Source: DASZQL01 sp964391865
Lineage (GTDB): Bacteria; Planctomycetota; Phycisphaerae; Phycisphaerales; UBA1924
DNA: 64,000 nucleotides
Reading direction: 5' to 3'
Assembly: GCA_964391865.1 (NCBI GenBank)
Contig: CAYMNQ010000001.1
Coordinates: 930,001-994,000 of the forward strand
Shown: one piece after another, positions 8,953 to 18,316 of the stretch
Layout of the letters: each line of letters opens with the position of its first letter
Position numbering within the stretch: position 1 is the first letter of the stretch
Position numbers and translations under genes: made by a program
The notes under the pieces: model-generated
Database searches by the model: none
Seen by the model: only the letters and a program-made list of their open reading frames with translations
Told to the model about the DNA's origin: nothing

Positions 8953-10465
8953 CGCCCCCGCGCCCGCCGGCGGCGAGGCCGGCACGATCAGCGGCATCCG
9001 CGCGTTCCACGGCGAGGGCGCCGCGCCAGCGCAAGGATTCTGGGCCGAGGCGTGGGGGCGCGTGATCCGCCGACCGCGCGCGATTGTCGCGCTCGCGTGG
9101 CTCTCCATCGTCGCGTTCTTCGCCGCCTTCGCGCCCCTCATCGCCAGCGGGCACCCGTGGCGGTACCGCGAGATCACGCCGGGCGGCGAGCGCTCGGCGT
9201 GGACCAGCCCGCTGATCGATCACCTCGGCGCGACGGACTGGCTGCTGATGCTCGGCGTGTTCATTGCGATACCGCTCCTGGCGCTGCCGATGAAGAAGTG
9301 TTCGCGCGGGGCGCGGCTTGGGCTGCTGCTGGCCGCCGGTGCACAGGCGGGGGTGACCGTCGCCGCCGCCGCGTGGGTCGCGTCGTGGGTGAAGAACCCG
9401 GACGCTTCCGACGCCGTGCGCGTGATGGAGCAAAGCCCCGCGTTCATCCCCTCCGCGACCGCCGTCGTCACCATCGGCGCCGCGCTGCTCTTTGCGTGTG
9501 TTACGAGCACGAAGCGATTCGCAAGCCGAGCGCTGCTCGTCGGCATCACCGGCGCGATCTCCGGCGCGGTGGTCTTCGGCACGTGGCGCTCGCCGCTGGA
9601 AGTGTTCCTCTACCGCGACGAGGTCGCCGCCAGCCGCGCCGAAGCCCATTTCACGCTCATCCCCTTCTCCCCGAACCAACGCCGCGGCGACCTCGACCTG
9701 CTGCCGCCGGGCACGACGCTCACCGCCGAAGGCGAAGCGGTCCGCGCCGGCGACGAACAGCACTCGCTGACGCGCGAGTCTCTTTCCGCCGTGTTCCACC
9801 TCGGCACCGACTCGCTCGGGCAGGACGTCCTCTCCCAGATGCTGCACGCGTGCCGGTTGTCCATCTCAATTGGGCTGGTCTCGACGTCCATCGCCGTTCT
9901 GATCGGCGTGTCGATCGGCGCGTTGATGGGCTACTTCGGCGGGGTCGTCGATCTCGTTCTCTACCGCGTGGTCGAGATCTTCATGGCGGTTCCGGTGCTG
10001 TTCCTGCTGATCGTCGCGGCGTCCGTCCTGCCGCGGAACACGTATGTGATGATGGTGATCATCGGCTGCTTCACGTGGACCGGCGCCGCGCGCTATACGC
10101 GCGCCGAGTTCATGCGTCTGCGTGGGCAGGACTTCGTCGCCGGCGCGAAGGCGCTGGGCTTGCCGCTGCGTTCGATCCTCTTCCGGCACATGCTGCCCAA
10201 CGGCGTGACGCCCGTGCTGGTTGATGCTTCCTTCGCCATCGCCGCCGCCGTGCTGGTTGAAGCCACGCTGTCGTATCTCGGGCTGGGCCCGGAGGGGCAG
10301 CCCTCGTGGGGCCGGTTGCTGAGCGACGCGACGAGTTCGGTGGGCGATTTCGTCTGGTGGCTTGCCGTCTTCCCCGCCGTTGCCATCTTCCTGACGGTTC
10401 TGTCGTACAACATGCTGGGCGAATCGCTGCGCGACGCGATTGACCCGAAGAGACGAGGGCGATGA
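8945..10465 (+). CDS. ABC transporter permease, OppC/DppC type (second copy), with extra membrane segments
   Basis: This 506-residue permease starts at the ATG overlapping the end of oppB. The first helix is AIVALAWLSIVAFFAAFAPL. Before the normal GTDSLGQDVLSQML signature (about residue 285) there is an added stretch with about four hydrophobic segments, for example WLLMLGVFIAIPLLALPM, LGLLLAAGAQAGVTVAAAAW and ALLVGITGAISGAVVFGTW. These are absent from ordinary OppC and from the first copy. The core then runs normally: EAA loop DFVAGAKALGLPLRSILFRH, ending LRDAIDPKRRG. It presumably forms the channel with OppB, while the first OppC may be an alternative partner. Confidence 0.9.
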   Translation: MSSAPAPAGGEAGTISGIRAFHGEGAAPAQGFWAEAWGRVIRRPRAIVALAWLSIVAFFAAFAPLIASGHPWRYREITPGGERSAWTSPLIDHLGATDWLLMLGVFIAIPLLALPMKKCSRGARLGLLLAAGAQAGVTVAAAAWVASWVKNPDASDAVRVMEQSPAFIPSATAVVTIGAALLFACVTSTKRFASRALLVGITGAISGAVVFGTWRSPLEVFLYRDEVAASRAEAHFTLIPFSPNQRRGDLDLLPPGTTLTAEGEAVRAGDEQHSLTRESLSAVFHLGTDSLGQDVLSQMLHACRLSISIGLVSTSIAVLIGVSIGALMGYFGGVVDLVLYRVVEIFMAVPVLFLLIVAASVLPRNTYVMMVIIGCFTWTGAARYTRAEFMRLRGQDFVAGAKALGLPLRSILFRHMLPNGVTPVLVDASFAIAAAVLVEATLSYLGLGPEGQPSWGRLLSDATSSVGDFVWWLAVFPAVAIFLTVLSYNMLGESLRDAIDPKRRGR

Positions 10466-10470
10466 GCTCG

Positions 10471-10501
10471 AAGTCCTGAGTTTTGAGTTTGGAGTATTGA
10501 G
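10471..10501. repeat. Low-complexity GAGTTTTGAGTTTGGAG word repeat
   Basis: Between the second oppC and oppD lies a short run built from CTGAGTTTTGAGTTTGGAGTATTGAG-like words. AT content is clearly higher than in the neighbours. No inverted partner was seen nearby. It resembles the other word repeats in this window in style, not in sequence. Confidence 0.6.
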
Positions 10502-10539
10502 CCGATCGCTGACTGCCTTCACCGCAAGCCGCACCCCGC

Positions 10540-11658
<1,119 letters not shown>

Positions 11659-11664
11659 AGTCAG

Positions 11665-11695
11665 GGTGGCACGCACACTGCTCTGGGTATGCGTG
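11665..11695. repeat. GGTGGC-headed hairpin repeat, copy downstream of oppD
   Basis: A 31-base element reads GGTGGC, then a hairpin arm CACGCACACT, loop GCTCTG and arm GGTATGCGTG. It differs at four of 31 positions from the copy downstream of dnaE (37824-37854). One pair of changes is compensatory (G-C to A-T in the stem), which argues that the fold is maintained. There is no U tract, so it is not a standard terminator. Confidence 0.7.
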
Positions 11696-11718
11696 ACCTC
11701 GCGCCGCAATCGCGTGCC

Positions 11719-12519
11719 TCACACCTTCTGCACCTCGAAATACAGCAGCGCGTGATCGGAGTAGTCCTTGATCCACTTCTTCTTCGCCGCGTCGGTGGAT
11801 TCCTCGGGCCAGCCTCGGATCGCCATATCGAAGCCGCCGATGGGCTTGAACTGCAGGTGCTGCGCCGCGATCGCCTGATCCAGATTGCTCGGCGGCAGCG
11901 AGCCCCCTCCGTTCCACCACGTCGGCCCGGACTTCGTCAGCCGGCGCATCTTGAACTTCGCCGACTCTTTGTCGAGTTTCTGCAGTTCGGTGTCTGCGCT
12001 GATGCTCTTCTGGAAGGGGTATTTCATGCCCATCGTGTTCAAGTCGCCCAGGAACATGTAGTTCGCCGGTCCGCCCGACGCCTTGTCGAGCACTTTTCTG
12101 AAATCAAGCGACCGCTCGAACATGTCGTCGCGGATGCCCAAGCCCAGCGGCGAAGTCATGCTCTTCGTGTGCAGGAACAGCAGGCTGTAGTCCGCATCGT
12201 CGACACGCACGCTGAGCAGCGCGCCGGGCCGGAGCGTGGGCACGCCGCTCTTGAATTCCGTCTTCTGCGTGAAGAACGACGTGATCGTCTTCTTCACGCC
12301 CACCAGGATCTCCTGCACCTGCTGCCCCTCGGTGATGTGGAACTGGTAGTCGGGCATCCGTTCCACCAGCGCGGTGTAGACGTGCTTTCCCTCGACCTCG
12401 TAGAGCGTGACGATGTCGGCCTTCTGCGCTTTCAGAAAATCGACCACCCGCTCGACGCGAGAGAGGTCATCCTTGAAGTGCTCGACATTCCACGATGCGA
12501 CGGAAAACGCTTTGGGCAT
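11719..12519 (-). CDS. Endonuclease/exonuclease/phosphatase (EEP) family protein
   Basis: This is a 266-residue single-domain hydrolase of the EEP/DNase I-like superfamily. Visible motifs in order are SVASWNVEHF (metal-binding Asn), IVTLYEVEGKH (metal-binding Glu), FLGDLNTMGMKYP (catalytic Asp and Asn), PSNLDQAIAA and DYSDHALLYF (catalytic His at the C-terminus). The start is ATG 12519, preceded by GGGAG seven bases away; the in-frame sequence further upstream lacks any family similarity. No export signal is visible, so it probably works in the cytoplasm, on nucleic acid or a phosphoester that cannot be told from sequence. It stands alone. Confidence 0.82.
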   Translation of the reverse strand: MPKAFSVASWNVEHFKDDLSRVERVVDFLKAQKADIVTLYEVEGKHVYTALVERMPDYQFHITEGQQVQEILVGVKKTITSFFTQKTEFKSGVPTLRPGALLSVRVDDADYSLLFLHTKSMTSPLGLGIRDDMFERSLDFRKVLDKASGGPANYMFLGDLNTMGMKYPFQKSISADTELQKLDKESAKFKMRRLTKSGPTWWNGGGSLPPSNLDQAIAAQHLQFKPIGGFDMAIRGWPEESTDAAKKKWIKDYSDHALLYFEVQKV

Positions 12520-12758
12520 GGCAATACTCCCGGCGAAGGCCTGAACCACACGGGTCCGGAGCGCTGAACATGCACCGAGAACACACAGAGCAACGATCGA
12601 GCGCACGCCCGACCGTGCCGGTGCCGCCAGAAGTATGCGATACGCGCCCTCGCGATGTCGAGCGAACCGATGAAGTTCATCGCTGCCGATGATTCTGACG
12701 CCGGTTCGCGCACCCACGGCTTTGGGTGTGCGGGACTCCCGGTGTTCACTCCACCCAA

Positions 12759-13658
12759 TCAGGCCCGCGCTGCCGCCACGAGCGCTTCCGGGAACAGCCC
12801 GTCAAACGCCTGTTCCCACCGCCCGCGCAGCGACGCGATCGTCGCCGCGTCCACGCCGTACGCGTTGAGGCGCATCTCGCCCTCGCGGTGCCCCTCGGCA
12901 TGGGAGACCGTCCACGTCGTCACGCGCAGATACGCGTGGTTCAGTTCGGGGATATCAAACGCCGCCGCCTCGCCCGGCTGGAGCGCCGCAACCTTCGCTT
13001 TGTACGTCGCGCCGATCGCCGTGCGCAGTTCGACCGCGTCGCCCTCCTTCAACTGGTCCACCGGTTTCTGCGCGCCGATGCACCCCGCGCCGACGAGCCG
13101 CCCCCACACCCTGGCCATCGGCATCGCGACCTTGCGGTGCGTGCAGATGAAATCACGGTCCTTGCCGCGGTGATATTCGAGGTAGTGCCGCAGCGAGCCG
13201 AGCTCGTGGTTCCACCCGGTGCGGACGCCGTCATGGAGCGTATCCCACTGCGCGTCGCCCGCCGGCCCGAAGCCGGAATGGACGAGGCGCAGCGTCGTCG
13301 AGCCGCCGCACGCTTCGATCTGGTAATCGATCATCAATCGGTGCTGCTGCGCCCGCGGGTCGCGCCCCGCGTCGGGCATGTCGGGCCAGCGGTCTTCGAC
13401 CGTTAGTCTCTTCCCCGGCTGCCATACTTCGATTTTCATGGGCCAGTCGCCGCACAGGTCCGCCGGCCAGTGCAGAGTGATGCTGCCGCCTTCTCCGGGG
13501 GTCACGTCCGCGCTCGCCGCGAACCAGCGTCCGATCTCCTTCGCGTCCGTCAGCGCTTTCCACACCGCCTCGGGCGGCACATTCACCGTGATGCTCCGCT
13601 CCACCGAGCGCATCGCAGCGCCGGGGACCCCGGCTGCCGATGACTTCGAACCGCTCAT
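12759..13658 (-). CDS. SRPBCC (AHSA1-like) domain protein
   Basis: In this 299-residue protein the first ~165 residues form an AHSA1/START-like ligand-binding domain: RSITVNVPPEAVWKALTDAK, EIGRWFAA, WQPGKRLTVEDRWPDM and TTLRLVHSGFG, with WNHELGSLRHYLEYH as the closing helix. The remaining ~130 residues have no family I recognise. It is encoded directly after the ArsR-type regulator, with a four-base overlap (ATGA at 13655-13658). ArsR plus SRPBCC is a common two-gene arrangement. The ligand is unknown, and the pair is presumably co-regulated from the promoter at 14315-14343. Confidence 0.82.
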   Translation of the reverse strand: MSGSKSSAAGVPGAAMRSVERSITVNVPPEAVWKALTDAKEIGRWFAASADVTPGEGGSITLHWPADLCGDWPMKIEVWQPGKRLTVEDRWPDMPDAGRDPRAQQHRLMIDYQIEACGGSTTLRLVHSGFGPAGDAQWDTLHDGVRTGWNHELGSLRHYLEYHRGKDRDFICTHRKVAMPMARVWGRLVGAGCIGAQKPVDQLKEGDAVELRTAIGATYKAKVAALQPGEAAAFDIPELNHAYLRVTTWTVSHAEGHREGEMRLNAYGVDAATIASLRGRWEQAFDGLFPEALVAAARA

Positions 13659-14308
13659 GCCCGATCTCCTTCAACAGTTGGATTCGTGCCGTGTGATGAA
13701 TTGGTGTTGAGTTCGCCGTCGCGCTTCAGCGCCGGGTGCCCGCCGACAACAAATCGGAACGAGCGCCCTCCCGGCGTCGCCGCGTCGTGGTACTTCTCAA
13801 CCAGCCGCGCCACTTCGTTCGTGAGTTCCTCCGCGAAGCGGTGCTGCGCCGCCGCGTCGGCGAAGCGCACTTCGGTGAGCAACGCCAGCGTCGCCAGCCG
13901 CTTCCCCTCGGCATCCGCCCGGCGGCGAAGCTCGCCCAGATCACTGATCACCCGCCCGGCGAGCGCGAGCAGGTACGCCTCGCTGAACCGGTCCTGCACC
14001 GTGTCAGGATCGCCTCCCAGCGTGCCGAGCACCTCGGGGCTGATGACATACGCCGACGCGGAAGCTTGAAAGACGCGCTCGACGCAGTTCCCACGCCGAC
14101 GCTCCTCAACGAAGCGGATCAGCCCGGCCTTCTCGAGTTCCCGGAGGTGGTAGTTCGCCTTCTGCCGGGGCAGCTTCAGCAGCCGCGCCGCCGAACTGGC
14201 GGAGTTGGGAGTCGCCAGAACCCGGAGCATCTCTCGCCGAATGGGGTCCAGCACCGACCCCGCCGCTGCCGGATTGACGAGAACCATGATTCCTTGCCCG
14301 ACGGTCAT
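13655..14308 (-). CDS. ArsR-family winged-helix transcriptional regulator
   Basis: This 217-residue protein has a winged helix-turn-helix within its first ~90 residues: DPIRREMLRVL, SSAARLLKLPRQKANYHLR (recognition helix) and ELEKAGLIRFVEER as the wing. The C-terminal part is helical (FSEAYLLALAGRVISDLGEL) and may bind a ligand or dimerise. No Cys-based metal site of the ArsR/SmtB kind is present. It starts only a few bases after a good sigma-70-like -10 box, so the message may be almost leaderless. Symmetrical sequence over the promoter suggests that it represses itself and the SRPBCC gene. Confidence 0.85.
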   Translation of the reverse strand: MTVGQGIMVLVNPAAAGSVLDPIRREMLRVLATPNSASSAARLLKLPRQKANYHLRELEKAGLIRFVEERRRGNCVERVFQASASAYVISPEVLGTLGGDPDTVQDRFSEAYLLALAGRVISDLGELRRRADAEGKRLATLALLTEVRFADAAAQHRFAEELTNEVARLVEKYHDAATPGGRSFRFVVGGHPALKRDGELNTNSSHGTNPTVEGDRA

Positions 14309-14314
14309 GTTTGG

Positions 14315-14343
14315 AGTCTACTACCGACCAATTTATTTGTCAA
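14315..14343 (-). promoter_or_regulatory. Sigma-70-like promoter with likely operator for the ArsR-SRPBCC operon
   Basis: On the minus strand, TTGACA (14343-14338), a 17-base spacer and TAGACT (14320-14315) form a near-consensus promoter, with the ATG six bases later. GTCAA and TTGAC arms around a 7-base centre overlap the -35 box (about 14339-14355). Two direct TTGGTC half-sites flank them, one of them in the spacer. This is a plausible autoregulatory operator. The region is strikingly AT-rich for this genome. Confidence 0.6.
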
Positions 14344-14589
14344 GATGATTTTGACCAACTGGTTTTGAGATCTAAGAATTGAAATTTCAAACCTCAGATC
14401 ATGCATTCCGTTCTAGAGATAGTAAAATGTTTGGTATTCAACCCGATTTCACTCCGATCCCGTTCGTCCCGGAATCGTCCGATCCATACACTTTCAGTTG
14501 AGGACGGGCTGGGTGGAGTGCGGCCATTGGACTGGCGGTGCTCGCCGATTCGCCAGCGGTTCTGTCGGGGCGTGGGTGCGCGGAAATCG

Positions 14590-15150
14590 ATGAACGGAAC
14601 GATCACGGATACAGCCCGAACCATCACCGCCGACGCCGCCGAGGGCGGCGAATCGGAGCCTCCCGAGCGGGTGGCGGGTGCGCTTCCCATCCGGGTGGAA
14701 CTGGCGATCGAGGCCGCCGGGCTGCCGCCTGCGATCCTGATGTGGCTTGAGGAGCACGCGCGCCGAGCTGTCGATCACTTGGGGGTCGGGGGCGTACTGC
14801 GGGCGACATTGGTTGGCGATGCGCGAATGGCCGAGGCTCACCAGCGGCACTGCGGCGTGGCGGGCACCACCGATGTCATCACCTTCAGCTACTCGAACGA
14901 GCCGGGGGTGCTCGATGCGGATTTGCTGGTGTGCGCGGATGAAGCCCGCCGACAGGCCGCCGCCAGGGGCATTCCGATCGAGCACGAACTCCTGCTGTAC
15001 ATCGTCCACGGCGTGCTGCACTGCCTGGGGCTTGACGACCACACCGACGCCGACGCGGAGGAGATGCACCGACGCGAGGACGGCGTGTTCCGCGCGCTGG
15101 GGCTGCCGCCCGCGTATTGCGCGCCGGAGCGCGGCTCGACCGATCAATGA
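14590..15150 (+). CDS. ybeY: Endoribonuclease YbeY (16S rRNA maturation factor)
   Basis: YbeY is a zinc-dependent endoribonuclease needed for 16S rRNA 3'-end processing and ribosome quality control. This 186-residue protein has the DARMAEAHQRHCGVAGTTDV segment, then ITFSY, and the signature helix with HGVLHCLGLDDH. His140 and His144 match two zinc ligands. The usual third His position is Asp150, with His151 next to it. I chose the ATG at 14590, giving a ~30-residue acidic N-terminal extension before the fold. The following gene is a CNNM/CorC-like protein, a pairing often seen in bacteria, usually with phoH too; here phoH lies 25 kb away. Confidence 0.9.
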   Translation: MNGTITDTARTITADAAEGGESEPPERVAGALPIRVELAIEAAGLPPAILMWLEEHARRAVDHLGVGGVLRATLVGDARMAEAHQRHCGVAGTTDVITFSYSNEPGVLDADLLVCADEARRQAAARGIPIEHELLLYIVHGVLHCLGLDDHTDADAEEMHRREDGVFRALGLPPAYCAPERGSTDQ

Positions 15151-15181
15151 AGTCTGAACGACTGACGCTGACACCCGACGC

Positions 15182-16621
15182 ATGATCCTCGCGCTGTTCA
15201 TCACGATCCTCGCCACCCTCGCGGGCTTGCTGCTGTCGAGCCTGCACATGGCGCTGCGCGATTACTCGATGATCAAGTTCGAGGAGCTGGCGCAGAACAA
15301 CGGCGGGATGGAGCGCGTCGAGCCGATCCTGAAGGACGTCTCGGGGCATGTGCTCGCGGTCGGGTTCCTGCGCGTGCTGTGCACGGTGGCGATCACGGTG
15401 GGCGTGATCCTCGCGTTCGGCGTGTTCCGGGTGGAAGCCGAGCCGCTGGTCGTCGGGCCGGTCGCGGATGCTGCCACGCCCGAGGTGGACGCCGGCGCAC
15501 ACCTCACGGTGAGCTATGGCCCATTGATCGGCGCGTTCGTGGTCGCTTCGGGGCTAATCTACTTCTTCTGCACCGTGCTGCCGATGAGCATCGCCGAGCA
15601 CGCGGGGGAGCGGCTGATCTACCGCTTCGCGCCGTTCCTGCGCGCGATCCACTGGCTGGCGGCACCGATCCGGGTGGTCACGCTGCTCGACGGCGGCATC
15701 CGCCGGCTGGCCGGGGCGCACCACACGACCGACCAACAGGAGATCGAGGAGGAAATCCTCTCCGTCGTCTCGGAGGGCGAGCGTGAAGGCTCGATCGGCG
15801 AGACGGAGCGCGAGATGATCGAGTCGGTGGTGGAGTTCCGGCAGCTGTCGGCGAAGGACGTGATGACGCCGCGGACGGAGATCGTCGGGCTGGAACTGAC
15901 GGACGACCTGCGTGTGATCCGCGATTTCGTCAAGGACTGCGGGCACAGCCGCATCCCGGTGTTCGTGGGCGATCTTGACCACATCGTGGGCGTGCTCTAC
16001 GCGAAGGATCTGCTGCGCTACATCGCGGCTGACACCACCGGGTTCAAGCTGAAGCCGCTGCTGCGCCCGGCGGTGTTCGTTCTTGAAACCAAGATGCTCA
16101 GCGAATTGCTGCACGAGCTGCGGGCCCGCAAGGTGCACGTGGCGATGGTGATCGACGAGCACGGCGGGACCACCGGGCTGGTCTCGTTCGAGGACATCCT
16201 TGAGGAGATCGTGGGCGACATCCAGGACGAGTACGAGCCGACGGAGCCCGAGCAGCCGGAGATCGTCATCGATGCGGAAGCACGCAGCGCCGAGCTCGAA
16301 GCCCGCGCCTATATCGAGGACGCGAATGAGGCGCTGGCGCCGATCGGCGTGACGCTCCCCGAGGATGCTGAGTTCGACACCGTGGGCGGGTACGTGCTTG
16401 ATGCGCTCGGGCGCATCCCCGTGCCGGGCGAGAGTTTCAGCACCGATTCGTACACCGTAACGGTGCTCGACGCGGAGACGACGCGCGTGACGCGGCTGCG
16501 GATCGAGGCGAAATCCGACGGGGACGACGAGGAAGAAGAAGCCGGGTCCGATCTGTCGGAGAGCAAGCACGCTTCGGTGCGCGCCGGAGAAGCCGAGAGC
16601 GCCGGCGCGAGTTCCGAATGA
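15182..16621 (+). CDS. CNNM/CorC-type membrane protein with paired CBS domains (hemolysin-family)
   Basis: This 479-residue integral membrane protein has a DUF21/CNNM transmembrane part in residues 1-~180. Hydrophobic segments include LALFITILATLAGLLLSSL, FLRVLCTVAITVGVILAFG and GAFVVASGLIYFFCTVLP. The acidic helix EEEILSVVSEGEREGSIGE and then MIESVVEFRQLSAKDVMTPR lead into two CBS domains (~220-345), including VAMVIDEHGGTTGLVSFED. A CorC_HlyC domain (AEFDTVGGYVLDALGRIP) follows. Family members are linked to Mg/Co efflux or transport. It starts 32 bases after ybeY and probably shares its transcript. The C-terminal 35 residues are acidic and low in complexity. Confidence 0.88.
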   Translation: MILALFITILATLAGLLLSSLHMALRDYSMIKFEELAQNNGGMERVEPILKDVSGHVLAVGFLRVLCTVAITVGVILAFGVFRVEAEPLVVGPVADAATPEVDAGAHLTVSYGPLIGAFVVASGLIYFFCTVLPMSIAEHAGERLIYRFAPFLRAIHWLAAPIRVVTLLDGGIRRLAGAHHTTDQQEIEEEILSVVSEGEREGSIGETEREMIESVVEFRQLSAKDVMTPRTEIVGLELTDDLRVIRDFVKDCGHSRIPVFVGDLDHIVGVLYAKDLLRYIAADTTGFKLKPLLRPAVFVLETKMLSELLHELRARKVHVAMVIDEHGGTTGLVSFEDILEEIVGDIQDEYEPTEPEQPEIVIDAEARSAELEARAYIEDANEALAPIGVTLPEDAEFDTVGGYVLDALGRIPVPGESFSTDSYTVTVLDAETTRVTRLRIEAKSDGDDEEEEAGSDLSESKHASVRAGEAESAGASSE

Positions 16622-16633
16622 GCGCCGCCGTGC

Positions 16634-18148
16634 TTACTTGGCGGGCGTCAGCTTGACCACGCTGTCCGGGTCATTGAGCACGACATAGATCGCGCCCTGC
16701 GGCCCGCAGACCACGTCGCGCACCCGGCCGCTCTTGTACAGCAGTTCCTCTCGCTCGACGAGCACGCCGTCCTTGAAACGGACTCGATCGACGTTCATGC
16801 CCGACAACCCGCCGGCGACGAGGTCGCCCGACCAGTTGGGGAATGCGTTGCCGCGAACGCAGTCGAGCCCGCACGCGCCGATCGAGGGCAGCCAGACGTA
16901 GCTCGGCATGGCGATCTCCTGCGTGACGCGCTGCACGTCGGGCCACGGCGTCTTAAATGGGGAGCCGTTGTAGTTTATGCCGAAAGAGACGAGCGGCCAG
17001 CCGTAGTTCGCGCCCTTCTTGACGAGGTTCACTTCGTCCCCGCCGCGCGGGCCGTGCTCCGTGTCCCACAAGTTGCCGGCGAGATCGAACGCCAGCCCCT
17101 GCGGATTGCGGTGGCCGTAGGACCAGATCGATGGGTACGCGTCTTTGTTGGAGATGAATGGGTTGTCGCTGGGGACTGTGCCGTCGTCCCGCAAGCGGTG
17201 GACCTTGCCGTTGGGGCGCGCGAGCTCTTGCGCGTGATCCATGAGGAATCGCTCACCGATGCACCAGTAGATGTGCCGGCGGCCTTGCTCGTCGGGGTTA
17301 TCGAAGACGATGCGGCAGCCGAAGTGCAGATCGGTGCGGACGTAGTGCTCGGGCTTGGCTTCAAAGATGGTTTCTTCGTCGGTCCAGGCGTTGTTCTTGA
17401 TGCGCCCGCGGACGATCTTGGTCATGCCCATGTTGCGACCGTCGATCTCTTTCGAGTGCGAGAACGACAGATAGATCCAGCCGTTCTTCGTGTAGTCCGG
17501 GTGCGGGGCGACGTCCATCAAGCCGCCCTGACCGCGGTTGCGCACGGCGGGGGTATTGGCGATCGGCTCGCTCAGCTTGCCTTCGGTGAAGACGCGCAGC
17601 TTGCCGGATCGCTCGGTGACGAGCATCGAGCCGGCGGGCGGGCCGGCGTCGCGCGTGCCGTCCGCCGGGATGAAGTCAACCGACCACGGCACGCTCAGTC
17701 CCGATGCGACGACGGTCTCGACGGTGTACGAGTGGTGCTTTGAGGTGTACACGCCGCCGGTGCCGGGCTTGGCACCCGCGCCGCGTTTGCGTGCGTCGAT
17801 GTCGCGGAGCTCGTAGACGTACGCGACGAGGGCCCAGATTTCCTCGTTGGTGAGGGTCTGGCCGAAAGGCTCCATGCCGGCGTCTTTCATGCCGTTCTTG
17901 ATGTTGTCGAACATGGCGCGGGGCGTACTGCCTGCTGGGCCGTCGTGCCACTCGTCATCGAGCAGCGTGCGTGTGCCCGCGCCGCCGCCCTGCCCGCGCT
18001 CCCCGTGACATTTCTGGCAGTTGGTGGCCCAGAGGCCGGCTACGCCGCCGGTGCCGATGGCGAGTCCTTGCTGCGCGAGCGTGCTCTCGCACGACGTGAA
18101 CACCAAAAAAATGCACGATGCTGCGAGAGATGGAATTGATGAGCGCAT
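16634..18148 (-). CDS. Cytochrome c fused to a PQQ-dependent sugar dehydrogenase-like beta-propeller
   Basis: A 504-residue secreted protein. After a signal segment (SLAASCIFLVFTSC...LAQ), residues ~30-115 form a cytochrome c domain with one haem site, NCQKCHGERG, and a likely distal Met in GMEPFGQTLTNEEIWALV. The rest is a soluble aldose dehydrogenase propeller of the GSDH family: VASGLSVPWSVDF, MLVTERSGKLRVF, GLMDVAPHPDY, GERFLMDHAQELA, HRNPQGLAFD and HGPRGGDEVNLV. The order suggests that electrons pass from substrate oxidation to the attached haem. It is a single gene, convergent with the CorC-like gene. The substrate is unknown. Confidence 0.87.
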   Translation of the reverse strand: MRSSIPSLAASCIFLVFTSCESTLAQQGLAIGTGGVAGLWATNCQKCHGERGQGGGAGTRTLLDDEWHDGPAGSTPRAMFDNIKNGMKDAGMEPFGQTLTNEEIWALVAYVYELRDIDARKRGAGAKPGTGGVYTSKHHSYTVETVVASGLSVPWSVDFIPADGTRDAGPPAGSMLVTERSGKLRVFTEGKLSEPIANTPAVRNRGQGGLMDVAPHPDYTKNGWIYLSFSHSKEIDGRNMGMTKIVRGRIKNNAWTDEETIFEAKPEHYVRTDLHFGCRIVFDNPDEQGRRHIYWCIGERFLMDHAQELARPNGKVHRLRDDGTVPSDNPFISNKDAYPSIWSYGHRNPQGLAFDLAGNLWDTEHGPRGGDEVNLVKKGANYGWPLVSFGINYNGSPFKTPWPDVQRVTQEIAMPSYVWLPSIGACGLDCVRGNAFPNWSGDLVAGGLSGMNVDRVRFKDGVLVEREELLYKSGRVRDVVCGPQGAIYVVLNDPDSVVKLTPAK

Positions 18149-18267
18149 GGCATCATCGTAGCGAGCACGATCGGCGTTTGCGAAGCGTATTGATGACGCG
18201 TGACGATCTGCGCTGACCCGCGAGATCGCTCGGCTGCGCCGTCCAACGCGCTGGTTAGGTCGAGAAA

Positions 18268-18287
18268 CCCTCGGCTCGCGCCGAGGG
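18268..18287. repeat. Perfect 8-bp hairpin in the gap upstream of the sugar dehydrogenase
   Basis: CCCTCGGC and GCCGAGGG flank the tetraloop TCGC. There is no U tract. It lies in the 168-base gap between the sugar dehydrogenase start and the end of the next minus-strand gene, so it could end that transcript weakly or be another REP-like palindrome. Confidence 0.5.
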
Positions 18288-18316
18288 CTCCATCGGAACG
18301 CGCGCCGGGAACGAGC

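Noticed and set aside
12573..12594. CACCGAGAACACACAGAG stretch upstream of the EEP gene
   Set aside because: Resembles a decayed member of the CACGGAG family, but too degenerate to list as a repeat.
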